Shown here: positions 1 through 6,801 of the stretch, one piece after another
Layout of the letters: each line of letters opens with the position of its first letter
How positions within the stretch are numbered: the first letter of the stretch is position 1
Assembly: GCA_043822165.1 (NCBI GenBank)
Contig: JBDRCA010000116.1
Span: 1 to 15,181, forward strand
Reading direction: 5' to 3'
Source: SCGC-AAA252-I15 sp043822165
Lineage (GTDB): Archaea; Altiarchaeota; Altiarchaeia; IMC4; SCGC-AAA252-I15
Length of the DNA: 15,181 nucleotides
The notes under the pieces: model-generated
Database searches by the model: none
Seen by the model: only the letters and a program-made list of their open reading frames with translations
Told to the model about the DNA's origin: nothing
Made by a program: the position numbers and the translations under genes

Positions 1-5
1 TTGTC

Positions 6-97
6 CTGCGCTGGGGTTGGTATTGCATTCACGCCGCGGAGGGCATCACTCCTCCAAAGCCTTCTGGCTCGATCATGCAAGACGCCTTCCAGCGCAG
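6..97. other. Candidate branched structured RNA (strand uncertain, plus favoured)
   Basis: Seen in sequence: positions 6-14 and 89-97 are perfectly complementary over 9 bp, and on the plus strand two G-U pairs (15/88, 16/87) extend the helix. Inside it, 23-28 pairs with 75-80 (6 bp), 38-42 with 51-55 (5 bp, 8-nt loop), and 58-61 with 66-69 (4 bp, UUCU loop). Together they make one long interrupted stem carrying two hairpins, a three-way junction. The G-U pairs would be A-C mismatches in the minus-strand RNA, so plus is mildly favoured. No T-loop or anticodon arm is present, so it is not a tRNA, and I do not recognise a riboswitch class. No convincing gene is seen in 1-196, although a short frame is open from the left edge. 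It may be an independent RNA or a leader of a gene left of the window. Confidence 0.35.
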
Positions 98-196
98 TGT
101 AAGCCGTGCGTTTTGCTTAATCCCTCATGAAAGTCAGGATAATCTTCGCAACGACGGCTGAATAAATATGAGGCAAGAAAACAATAAAAACCGCAT

Positions 197-1423
197 TTAC
201 TCCCCGGAAAGCTTCAATACACAATATTCCCCGCACATAGTGCACTCTTTAGCCCCCCCGCAAAGACCAGGATACCTGCCCTTGACTTCACCGTCAAGGC
301 CCAAGGAAAACATCACATCCCAATCAAGCCTCCTTCTAGCCCTGCTCATCTCATCGTCAACTTTTCTATTCCCGTACTTTACGATGTCCCCGGCGTGAGC
401 CGCAATCTTGCTTGCAATAACGCCGCGGCGCACATCCTCCACGCCCGGAAGACCCAGGTGCTCTGAAGGCGTCACGTAACACAAGAAATCAGCGCCGGCT
501 GCAGCGGCAACAGCGCCTCCGATAGCGCCCGTAATATGGTCGTGACCCAAACCAATGTCTGTGACAAGCGGCCCCAACACGTAATAGGGGGCGCCACCGC
601 AGATTTTCTTCTCAAGTTTAACATCTTTTTCAATCAAATTCAATGGCACATGCCCCGGACCCTCAATGATGACCTGCACCCCTTTTTTACGCGCCCTTCC
701 AGTAAGCTCTCCAAGGTTTCTGAGCTCCCCAAGCTGGCATTCGTCGTGGGCATCCGATACTGCTCCGGGGCGCAGGGCATCGCCGAGAGATAAGACCACA
801 TCATATTCTTTGAGTACTCCGAGGACTGCGTCGAATCCCTCGTAGAACGGGTTTTCTTCTCCGTTTTTCCTCATCCATGAAGCCAGAAGCCCGCCTCCGC
901 GGCTCGTAATAGGGATGATTCTCTTGCCCATAGGTTCCAGCAGGTTGCTTGTTATCCCTGCGTGAATCGTCATAAAGTCCACGCCGTCTTTAGCTTGGCG
1001 CTCAATCACCTCGAGCATCGACTCCAAATCCATGTCGAATTTCTTCTCGAAAAACGCCTGATAAACCGGGACAGTACCCAAAGGCACGGACACTTCAGAT
1101 AGAATCTTTTTGCGGACAGAATCCACGTCTCCGCCAATGCTCAAATCCATGACGGCGTCAGCGCCCGCGGAAACCGCGGCACGCGCCTTAGTAAGTTCAA
1201 GCTCTACATCGCATTTATCCGGGGAAGTGCCGACATTGGCATTCACCTTAGTCGAAACACCCTTACCAACCAAGACGGGAGCAATATCTCGCCGAGCATT
1301 CTTCACTAATACAAGATGTCCAGCACCCAAAAGCCGCTTAGCCTTCGACTCGGACAAACCTTCCTCTCCAGCAACCTCGCCTAGCATTTTAAAACAACAG
1401 AGTTTTAATATTAACTCCGCCAT
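197..1423 (-). CDS. thiC: Phosphomethylpyrimidine synthase ThiC
   Basis: ThiC is a cytosolic radical-SAM enzyme that rearranges aminoimidazole ribotide into hydroxymethylpyrimidine phosphate, the pyrimidine half of thiamin. Family blocks seen include KVNANVGTS near residue 60, GADAVMDLSIGGD, PLGTVPVYQA, the NPFYEGFD and LSLGDALRPG segment, IEGPGHVP, GAPYYVLGPLVTDI, and a C-terminal cysteine cluster at C394, C397 and C401. The cluster spacing is C-x2-C-x3-C, one residue tighter than the C-x2-C-x4-C I know from bacterial ThiC. Length (408 aa) fits the archaeal form. The start is uncertain: ATG at 1423 is the long version, but TATA-like stretches at 1424-1433 and 1403-1414 would place transcription starts downstream of it, favouring ATG 1387 (396 aa). 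No other thiamin gene is in view. Family assignment is very secure. Confidence 0.97.
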   Translation of the reverse strand: MAELILKLCCFKMLGEVAGEEGLSESKAKRLLGAGHLVLVKNARRDIAPVLVGKGVSTKVNANVGTSPDKCDVELELTKARAAVSAGADAVMDLSIGGDVDSVRKKILSEVSVPLGTVPVYQAFFEKKFDMDLESMLEVIERQAKDGVDFMTIHAGITSNLLEPMGKRIIPITSRGGGLLASWMRKNGEENPFYEGFDAVLGVLKEYDVVLSLGDALRPGAVSDAHDECQLGELRNLGELTGRARKKGVQVIIEGPGHVPLNLIEKDVKLEKKICGGAPYYVLGPLVTDIGLGHDHITGAIGGAVAAAAGADFLCYVTPSEHLGLPGVEDVRRGVIASKIAAHAGDIVKYGNRKVDDEMSRARRRLDWDVMFSLGLDGEVKGRYPGLCGGAKECTMCGEYCVLKLSGE

Positions 1424-1440
1424 TAAAATAAACTCAGATT

Positions 1441-1507
1441 GCCCGCGTGGGGGAACGGCTCGCTCCGTTCACGCGCGGGGCGTATTCGCTTCAACGCGAA
1501 TACACCA
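1441..1507 (+). repeat. Two tRNA-mimicking hairpins upstream of tRNA-Arg
   Basis: The first element begins with the same 12 bases as the tRNA-Arg gene (GCCCGCGTGGGG at 1441-1452 and 1514-1525) and ends at 1474-1481 with a strand that can rebuild the acceptor stem (1442-1447 with 1474-1479). Between them is a small hairpin, AACGG at 1454-1458 with CCGTT at 1465-1469. The second element is a perfect 8-bp hairpin, 1482-1489 with 1496-1503 and a TTCAAC loop, followed at 1504-1507 by ACCA. The 5' ends of the two GCCCGCG copies are 73 nt apart, about one tRNA length. This could be a decayed tandem tRNA copy, a structured pre-tRNA leader, or the thiC upstream region; the sequence does not decide. 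Confidence 0.4.
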
Positions 1508-1513
1508 TAAAAT

Positions 1514-1587
1514 GCCCGCGTGGGGTAGCTTGGATATCCTACGAGGTTGCGGACCTTGTGACCGGCGTTCGAATCGCCGCGCGGGCG
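1514..1587 (+). tRNA. tRNA-Arg (anticodon GCG)
   Basis: A full cloverleaf of 74 nt is visible. The acceptor stem GCCCGCG/CGCGGGC pairs perfectly, with discriminator G at 1587. The D arm starts at GGGT and carries the GG of the D loop. The anticodon stem CGAGG/CCTTG (one G-U) closes the loop TTGCGGA, giving anticodon GCG, which reads CGC arginine codons. The T stem CGGCG/CGCCG closes the loop TTCGAAT. No CCA is encoded and no intron is present. The 3' end is followed by a T-rich stretch that may act as terminator, and the gene ends 4 nt before the stop of the convergent arsenite exporter gene. Confidence 0.96.
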
Positions 1588-1599
1588 ATTTTTATTTTG
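1588..1599 (+). terminator. T-rich tract after tRNA-Arg
   Basis: ATTTTTATTTTG directly follows the discriminator base. Archaeal RNA polymerase commonly terminates at such T runs. It overlaps the last codons of the convergent minus-strand transporter. This is inferred from composition only. Confidence 0.4.
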
Positions 1600-2635
1600 G
1601 GAACCAGTGCCTTGTCTTGTTCGCTATTGACACGAGAAATAGCATTATTGGGACTTCTATTAGTACTCCGACGACGGTTGCTAGTGCGGCGCCGGATGAT
1701 AAGCCGAAAAGGGAGATTGCTACTGCTACTGCGAGCTCGAAGAAGTTGCTTGCCCCGATCATGGCTGCTGGCGCCGCGATGTTATGGGGAAGCCTCCACA
1801 GTTTCGCCCAAGAGTATGCGAGCGTGAAAATGAATAATGTCTGTATTGCAAGCGGAATTCCGATGAGTATTATGTGAAGCGGGTTTTCGAGTATTATTTC
1901 GCCTTGGAATGAGAACAGTATTACAAGCGTTAGAAGAAGGCCGCTGATTGTTACTTTTTTGAGGTTTTTCACAAATTTTTCTTCGAACCAGTCCTTGCCT
2001 CGTTTACTCACAAGGATTTCCCGAGACACGTATCCTGCAGTTAAGGGAATCACAATATACAGAATGACAGAGAAGAGTATCGTGTCATAGGGTACAGAAA
2101 TTTCTGTCAAACCCAAGAGAAACATGACTATGGGCGCGTAAGCGAAAACAAGTATTAAGTCATTTACTGAAACCTGCACGAGAGTGTAATTCGCATCTCC
2201 GCGCGTGAGATAACTCCAGACAAACACCATGGCCGTGCAAGGGGCGGCGCCTAAAAGTATGGCTCCTGCGAGGTATTCTTCGGCTAGCGCAGGTGCAATA
2301 AGTCCTGCAAAGATTACCTTGAAAAAAATGTATGCGAACGCGAACATGGTGAACGGCTTTATAATCCAGTTGACTGTTAATGTGAGAGCCAAACCCTCTG
2401 GTTTATTCCACACGTTCAAGACGTTTTTGAAGTCGATTTGAACCATCATCGGGTAAATCATAAGCCAAATCAGTACTGCAACAGGGATTGAAACTTGCGC
2501 GTACTCAAAACGAGAAAGCCAACCTGGAAAAGATGGTGCAAGCTCGCCTATTGCGATTCCCGTGATGATGCAGGCTAACACCCATAATGTCAGGTATCTC
2601 TCAAAGAAGCCTAGTTTTTTATCTTTTTCGCTCAT
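1592..2635 (-). CDS. acr3: Arsenite efflux transporter, Acr3 family
   Basis: Acr3 proteins export arsenite (some also antimonite) across the cytoplasmic membrane by proton exchange. The 347 residues match the family's length, with about ten hydrophobic segments. Recognisable family blocks are the GAAPCTAMVF segment with the membrane cysteine C133, the following WSYLTRGDANYTLVQVSVNDL stretch near 140-160, and GASNFFELAVA around 294-304 with E300; the cysteine and a glutamate in these places are known to be important in characterised Acr3. ATG 2635 is preceded by an AT-rich TTTAATTTAG about 24 nt upstream, so the transcript is probably leaderless or nearly so. The gene stands alone: no ArsR repressor, arsenate reductase or ArsA is next to it, and the neighbours are convergent or unrelated. 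Family is secure; exact substrate range is inferred. Confidence 0.93.
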   Translation of the reverse strand: MSEKDKKLGFFERYLTLWVLACIITGIAIGELAPSFPGWLSRFEYAQVSIPVAVLIWLMIYPMMVQIDFKNVLNVWNKPEGLALTLTVNWIIKPFTMFAFAYIFFKVIFAGLIAPALAEEYLAGAILLGAAPCTAMVFVWSYLTRGDANYTLVQVSVNDLILVFAYAPIVMFLLGLTEISVPYDTILFSVILYIVIPLTAGYVSREILVSKRGKDWFEEKFVKNLKKVTISGLLLTLVILFSFQGEIILENPLHIILIGIPLAIQTLFIFTLAYSWAKLWRLPHNIAAPAAMIGASNFFELAVAVAISLFGLSSGAALATVVGVLIEVPIMLFLVSIANKTRHWFPK

Positions 2636-2739
2636 CCCTTAGAGAACATGTAATCTAAATTAAAAAAAAACAATCGATGCTCCTTTCAGGGTTTTCCATA
2701 TCTCAGCGCGGGCATTGAACAATCAGTTCAAATAAAGGG

Positions 2740-2797
2740 CAAGACCACAAGACCCTGATTTTCAAGCAGGTTCAAATCCCTTCCAGGGCTTGCGGAA
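2740..2797 (+). other. tRNA-like relic or attachment-site-like sequence
   Basis: A 5-bp pair GCAAG (2739-2743) with CTTGC (2789-2793) encloses a hairpin CCTGA/GCAGG (2753-2757 with 2765-2769; four pairs plus one mismatch) with loop TTTTCAA, and directly after it a T-arm-like GGTTCAAATCC. This resembles an anticodon arm (apparent UUC) abutting a T arm with no variable region, but a D arm is missing and the T stem does not pair. A complete tRNA is not present. It may be a decayed tRNA fragment or the tRNA-derived edge of a past integration next to the orphan gene at 2801-4180. Confidence 0.25.
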
Positions 2798-2800
2798 AGC

Positions 2801-4180
2801 CTATTTTTTCCCGTATATTGGGAGTCCAGCATCTTGGTAGTGTTTCGGCCAGGCCTTCATCTCATCCAGTAAAAGCTCGACGGTATCGTCTTCCCCGCAA
2901 GCTTTCGAGCAGTCTGTGAGGTGTTTTACTGCTTGAGGGTAGTCTCCATTCCGAAGGCAGGAAAGCCCTTCTGACAAGGATATTGGGCTGGGCTTCCCAG
3001 AAGCTTCCTCTACTCGGGGTTGTATGTCCCAGATATATCCTGCGAACTGGCTTGCCAGCTTGTCATACCGTGCGTCTTCAACTGACGCTGCAGTCTTCTG
3101 GTAGATGAGGGCTCGTCCATAGCCGAACTCTAAGCCTGCTTCCTCGCACTTTGTCATCCGGGTACTGGTTGATACATGCTTGTATGCCTTCCTCTCATCT
3201 CCCAGAGCAGTTACTGGAAAAGGTAGTATGCCGCTGCTTCTAGGCTCGGTTCCGGCCCCGTTCATCAAGACGAAACCACCCTTTCTAACTAGCTTGCTTA
3301 AGGCTCGCCGATAAGAGAATGCTAATACTTCAAGCCCTGGATCGAATGCCTTCTCGACAAACAAGTCGACTCCCGAAAAAAGGGCGAAATCCGAATCCTG
3401 TGAAAGTGTAGGCTCTGCTTTCATATTCGAAAGGTGCGTACTGAATGTTTTCGGGTGGCTTTGCTGCAGATGCGGGATATTACAGAAGAATAACACCCTA
3501 TCCTTCATCACTCCCTCGCCTGGGTGCGCCCAGCCGAAGCGAAGCTTCCAGACGGGGTGCTCGCCGACGTCATCCAATTCTGTTGCCGGGTCAAACTTGA
3601 TTTTTTTGTGCGTGGTGACGGTCGCGACCCTGCTGTATTCCACTTCATTCACGCCCAGGGAGAAAAGTTCAAGGAGTAATGGCTCAAGGATTTTCCCCCG
3701 GAATGCCGGATTTGGAGTCGGCCTGTCCGAGAACATAATCTGCCTCGGACGCCTCCCAGCCACAGTCCTCGTCCTATTCCACGAACCCGGATTCCAAGAC
3801 TTATCTTCAATGTATCCGGCTATTGCTTCCTGATCAGTTACAGGTCGGAGAGTGTCGTCGCTGTAAAATCCTTTTTCAGGCTGCCACTCAATTTCGTTCT
3901 CGTCGAAAAAGTACCCGCAAGTCATGTTCCCGGACAACAGGAGGGATGTAGCATCCGATGCGACCCCGATGCTTGCCCCTGAAATAGCATCGTCTCCCGG
4001 ATTAACAACACACCTTATGGCGTCTAAGTACTCTACTCTCTGCGGCGTCAGTATGTTCCTCCTGAACAAGCCGATGCCGTCGGTTATGTGAGCAAGTCTG
4101 GTGTCATCCACGCTAAAACGCTGAACCTCAGCGGTTTGAGGCAATTCACCCTCTTTTACGCGTTCTCTTATCCGCTGCAT
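2801..4180 (-). CDS. Orphan protein with SAM-methyltransferase-like core and TPR-like tail
   Basis: I do not recognise this 459-residue protein as a named family. Visible features: a glycine-rich segment GASIGVASDATSLLLSG at 68-84 placed like a Rossmann motif I, an acidic DENE after a strand at 93-96, a strand VLFFCNIPHL at 229-238 and a loop-strand LVRKGGFVLMNGAGT at 297-311 that looks like the conserved pGG turn late in class I methyltransferases. Residues about 401-440 form two helices with TPR-like spacing (GLSCLRNGDYPQAVKHL). There is no signal peptide, so it should be cytosolic. An AT-rich AATAATACTAT lies 30-40 nt upstream of ATG 4180, compatible with a leaderless message. It is monocistronic. 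Methyltransferase activity is inference only; substrate unknown. The tRNA-like sequence at its 3' end raises the possibility of acquisition. Confidence 0.8.
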   Translation of the reverse strand: MQRIRERVKEGELPQTAEVQRFSVDDTRLAHITDGIGLFRRNILTPQRVEYLDAIRCVVNPGDDAISGASIGVASDATSLLLSGNMTCGYFFDENEIEWQPEKGFYSDDTLRPVTDQEAIAGYIEDKSWNPGSWNRTRTVAGRRPRQIMFSDRPTPNPAFRGKILEPLLLELFSLGVNEVEYSRVATVTTHKKIKFDPATELDDVGEHPVWKLRFGWAHPGEGVMKDRVLFFCNIPHLQQSHPKTFSTHLSNMKAEPTLSQDSDFALFSGVDLFVEKAFDPGLEVLAFSYRRALSKLVRKGGFVLMNGAGTEPRSSGILPFPVTALGDERKAYKHVSTSTRMTKCEEAGLEFGYGRALIYQKTAASVEDARYDKLASQFAGYIWDIQPRVEEASGKPSPISLSEGLSCLRNGDYPQAVKHLTDCSKACGEDDTVELLLDEMKAWPKHYQDAGLPIYGKK

Positions 4181-4240
4181 AATCTATGACTATAAAACCA
4201 CTTTGATAGTATTATTCCCGATTTAATGGGAAAAAAACAA

Positions 4241-4318
4241 GGGGGATACGTCTCAAGTTGCAGAATAGTTCCATAAGGTTATGTCGAATAGTCGCCCCCG
4301 GCGCACCCACTTTTTTTT
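4241..4318 (+). ncRNA. Possible small RNA with terminal G5/C5 helix and T8 end
   Basis: GGGGG at 4241-4245 can pair with CCCCC at 4295-4299, and 12 nt later a run of eight T residues (4311-4318) could end a transcript. An AT-rich stretch (about 4209-4226) lies upstream as a possible promoter. No C/D or H/ACA boxes are evident, and interior pairing is weak. The rest of 4181-4462 shows no gene, only this and the promoter of the next small gene. Confidence 0.2.
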
Positions 4319-4382
4319 GCAAAGTATCCTGCACGTTTTTGTCAAGGGCTTCCACAGGTTTTCAGTCTATCGTTTTCTTGTT

Positions 4383-4392
4383 TTTTTATATT
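4383..4392 (+). promoter_or_regulatory. TATA-like box for the 56-aa gene
   Basis: A TTTTTATATT element about 75 nt upstream of ATG 4463 would place the transcription start near 4415 and give a leader of roughly 48 nt carrying the GGGAGGTG ribosome binding site at 4449-4456. Confidence 0.4.
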
Positions 4393-4462
4393 CGACCCTG
4401 AAATATGGTATTACATGTTTTGTTTTTAGTTTTCCGGAATATTTTTTTGGGAGGTGTCTTCT

Positions 4463-4633
4463 ATGGTTGACGACAAAAAAACAGGAAAGAACGCGAAAAA
4501 ATCCGTTGCAAAGAAGCCGAAGTTCAAAGACTTGAGTGATTACTCCCTCGAGGAACCGCCAGAAAACGTTGACGAGGAATATTACTCCGATCAATTCGGC
4601 GGTGACTACGGCGGCTCCAGCGACGAATGGTAG
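4463..4633 (+). CDS. Small hypothetical protein, Lys-rich N half, acidic Tyr/Gly-rich C half
   Basis: This 56-residue gene is supported by a strong Shine-Dalgarno GGGAGGTG at 4449-4456, 6 nt before ATG, and by its biased composition. Residues 5-22 carry a basic cluster with eight lysines (KK, KK, KKPKFK), while residues 26-56 are acidic and rich in D, E, Y and G, ending GGDYGGSSDEW. There is no hydrophobic segment or cysteine. It is probably a soluble, largely disordered charged protein; the basic head could contact nucleic acid or a ribosomal surface, but that is speculation. It stands alone on the plus strand between two minus-strand genes, with a TATA-like box about 75 nt upstream. No known family recognised. 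Confidence 0.8.
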   Translation: MVDDKKTGKNAKKSVAKKPKFKDLSDYSLEEPPENVDEEYYSDQFGGDYGGSSDEW

Positions 4634-4675
4634 CCTAAGCCGCGTTCATCTTTTTATCGGCCGCTGATTTTAGTT

Positions 4676-5143
4676 TCAGGAGACTAGTTTCACCTTGCCA
4701 GTTGTCGGATATACTGTATCGTCTACCCTGATTCTCTTACGGTACTCCCTGTTTGCCGAGGACACAACCTGCAGTATCTTCTTTCTCACGTTTATTGTCC
4801 TGCCTGCTCCGAATCCTTGGCAGTTCTCGTGGGCGACTAGTGCATAAAATCCTATGTCGTCTGCTTCAAGCGTGAATGGGAACGCCCTGCATGCATTGGG
4901 GCGGGCACGGTAGCTCCCGCACACGGTTTTTCCTTCGAAGGCGAGGCTGTTCGTGCAGTACCTGTTTAGTGTTTGTGTTGCATCCGGGAATAGTGAGCTC
5001 AACCAGTCAGGTGAGAAATCCCAACTGCAGCAGCTTCCACAGTGGATGCACTTCCAATGGTCCCCTTCGTTTATTCTCCTGACTCTCCAGGTTTGTCTTT
5101 TGGACAACGTGTGTGTTCCAGGGTTTTGAGTGGTTTCTATCAT
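4676..5143 (-). CDS. YkgJ-type cysteine cluster protein
   Basis: Members of this family (formerly UPF0153; related to the flagellin lysine N-methylase FliB) have a conserved set of cysteines expected to bind zinc or an Fe-S cluster; their biochemical role is mostly unknown. Seen here in 155 residues: CIHCGSCC at 32-39 (C-x2-C-x2-CC), C63, C75, the signature YRARPNACRAFPF at 78-90 with C85, and a final C108 in HENCQGFG. The tail after 115 is basic. ATG 5143 has GCAGGAG about 9 nt upstream and a TATA-like GTATTTAAGC near 5210-5218, giving a short leader. It follows the glycoprotein gene on the same strand with a 105-nt gap that contains its own promoter, so it is probably transcribed separately. 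Confidence 0.88.
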   Translation of the reverse strand: MIETTQNPGTHTLSKRQTWRVRRINEGDHWKCIHCGSCCSWDFSPDWLSSLFPDATQTLNRYCTNSLAFEGKTVCGSYRARPNACRAFPFTLEADDIGFYALVAHENCQGFGAGRTINVRKKILQVVSSANREYRKRIRVDDTVYPTTGKVKLVS

Positions 5144-5209
5144 GTGTTATGCTCCTGCAGGCGTTATCCTGCGCAGCAGAGAACTAAAGTATATCATCAG
5201 TGCAATCCA

Positions 5210-5219
5210 GCTTAAATAC
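5210..5219 (-). promoter_or_regulatory. TATA-like box for the cysteine-cluster gene
   Basis: On the minus strand GTATTTAAGC would start transcription near 5188, leaving a leader of about 45 nt with a GGAG ribosome binding site. Just before it, 5221-5232 holds a small 4-bp CGTG/CACG hairpin after the end of the upstream glycoprotein gene. Confidence 0.4.
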
Positions 5220-5248
5220 TCGTGAAACCACGATAGCGCGCCTTATCC

Positions 5249-6754
5249 TTAATAGTATTCCGTTAGGTATACGCCGTCTCTTCCGTCGTAGCTGTCTGAC
5301 AGGTAGTATGCGAGCGTGAATCTTCCGTCTTCTGCGATGCAGTCCAGTAGTTGCGCGTCTTTCATGTTCCAGCTAGGGTATCCTATCTGGTAGCCGTCTG
5401 GAGCAACAATCAGGTCTTCCTCAGCGATCCAGGTTTCGCCGCCGTTGTTGGTGTAGACGACTGAAATATTGTATAGGTTGTTTACGTCTCGGCGGCCGAA
5501 TGCCGAGCCTATTGTCTGGTTGGATACGCCGAGGCACGGGTAATAGTAGTCTTCCGTGCTTGTGAAGTTTATTATCTGGCTCCATGTGTCTCCGAAGTCG
5601 CTTGAATTGTATATTGCGAGAATCTGGGTTTCATTTGGCCATATTCCCTGAGTGAAGATTTGGACGCCGTAAAGCGTTCCGTCGGCGGTTTGTTTGACTG
5701 AGTAAAAACTCATGTTGGTGTCAGTCGTGAACGAGGCTGCGTTGTCGCTGCTTTTTACTATGGTGCTCGAAAAAACCAGGATATTTTCTCCCTGCTGGCG
5801 GGCGGAGTGCACGTAACGAGAGTTTATGACTCCAAGGTTTGAGCCGGATTGCGCCCACACGTTGTTTGTCTGGTTGGCCCAGTAGAGGCGGGGTGAGACG
5901 CAGCCGAAGACTGCGTTGTAGTAGACGTAGTCGTAGAACAAGTGGATGGTGTTGTTGTAGCTGGTTAGTGCTGAGCCCCCTGACGCCGAGCAGTATGAGC
6001 CGTCGTGTGCCGCGTAGTACTTGATCATCTGCCAGGTTTCGCCCGAGTCTGTGGTGTTTAAGATGAATACGGATCCTCCTGTCTCCCCTGAGAGCAGTAT
6101 GTTTTCCTCGTCTAGGAATAGGGGGTACGGCATGCGCAGTTTCGAGTAGACTTCTGTTTCGTTCCCGAATTGTGCGCCAATCCTTTTCCTTAGCACTAAT
6201 TCCTCGTTTATTCCTTCACCCACGTCGTAGAAAAGCCAGAGCGTGTTGTTTGGCGAGTGGAAAAACCTGGGCCTGCTGCCGTTAGCCGAGTCGACTCGTA
6301 TTGTCTCGTGCCATTGGGGCAGCGGAGCGTAAAGCGTTATGTTTCTCGTCTCAGTCGAGTTATGATTCCACGTTAAATCATAGGCTGTGACGTTGTAAAA
6401 GTATGTGCCACGGGACAGGTTGCTCCAGTTAACCGACGTCTCAGTTATGTTGAATATCCTCGCCTCGTCCACAAGCCCGCTCGTATTATACAGTCTAAAC
6501 ACGGTCTGGCTGTAGTTAGCATCAAACTGCACTACATTGACGTAAATCCAGCTCCTGTTGACTGTGACCCCGCTTTGCTCTGAGTCGTTTGAGTACGTTA
6601 TGGTCGGGGCAGTCCAGTCCAATATTACGTCGAGGTCTCTTGGGAATGAGATGAGGTTCCACCCTGCAGTGAGCCAGATTTCGTGGGGTGCGACAAAACA
6701 CGGGATTAGGGCGAGAAAAGTTAAAACTATGATGCTGCGGGCTGCATGCTTCAT
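5249..6754 (-). CDS. Secreted Asp-box (BNR) beta-propeller glycoprotein
   Basis: The 501-residue protein starts with a signal peptide (basic MKHAAR, hydrophobic core to about residue 22), so it is exported. GWNLISFP at 31-38 is a motif common at the N-terminus of secreted archaeal and bacterial surface proteins. Residues about 50-140 look like an Ig/fibronectin-like domain ending in YFYNVTAYD. From 150 on it reads as a propeller with Asp boxes TTDSGETW (234-241), SSDFGDTW (384-391), TNNGGETW (435-442) and a degenerate SSDNAASF (335-342). More than 20 N-x-S/T sequons suggest heavy N-glycosylation. There is no C-terminal anchor or sorting motif, so it is released or held non-covalently. Sialidase-type catalytic residues cannot be assigned, so carbohydrate or surface binding is as likely as hydrolysis. 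Its ATG is 47 nt downstream of the regulator gene of the 7850-6802 operon; read-through is possible. Confidence 0.85.
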   Translation of the reverse strand: MKHAARSIIVLTFLALIPCFVAPHEIWLTAGWNLISFPRDLDVILDWTAPTITYSNDSEQSGVTVNRSWIYVNVVQFDANYSQTVFRLYNTSGLVDEARIFNITETSVNWSNLSRGTYFYNVTAYDLTWNHNSTETRNITLYAPLPQWHETIRVDSANGSRPRFFHSPNNTLWLFYDVGEGINEELVLRKRIGAQFGNETEVYSKLRMPYPLFLDEENILLSGETGGSVFILNTTDSGETWQMIKYYAAHDGSYCSASGGSALTSYNNTIHLFYDYVYYNAVFGCVSPRLYWANQTNNVWAQSGSNLGVINSRYVHSARQQGENILVFSSTIVKSSDNAASFTTDTNMSFYSVKQTADGTLYGVQIFTQGIWPNETQILAIYNSSDFGDTWSQIINFTSTEDYYYPCLGVSNQTIGSAFGRRDVNNLYNISVVYTNNGGETWIAEEDLIVAPDGYQIGYPSWNMKDAQLLDCIAEDGRFTLAYYLSDSYDGRDGVYLTEYY

Positions 6755-6801
6755 GCTAGATTATTAATCCGACAAAGAAAAAACAGGCTATTACCACCAA
6801 T

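Noticed and set aside
1..161. Short plus-strand frame open from the left edge
   Set aside because: No recognisable protein; the same bases are better explained by nested complementary segments, and other frames are equally open.
1424..1513. TPP riboswitch in the thiC upstream region
   Set aside because: The CUGAGA and related conserved THI-box segments are absent on the minus strand; only tRNA-like hairpins are seen.
1110..1877. Plus-strand open frames across thiC, the tRNA and the transporter end
   Set aside because: They read antisense to two confidently identified genes and through the tRNA; amino-acid content is Ser/Thr/Arg-rich shadow-like.
2700..2800. Complete tRNA gene
   Set aside because: T-arm-like bases are present but no D arm, no paired T stem and no 7-bp acceptor could be found on either strand.
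4281..4535. 84-codon plus-strand frame across the small gene's leader
   Set aside because: No RBS, overlaps the T8 run and a better-supported 56-residue gene in another frame.
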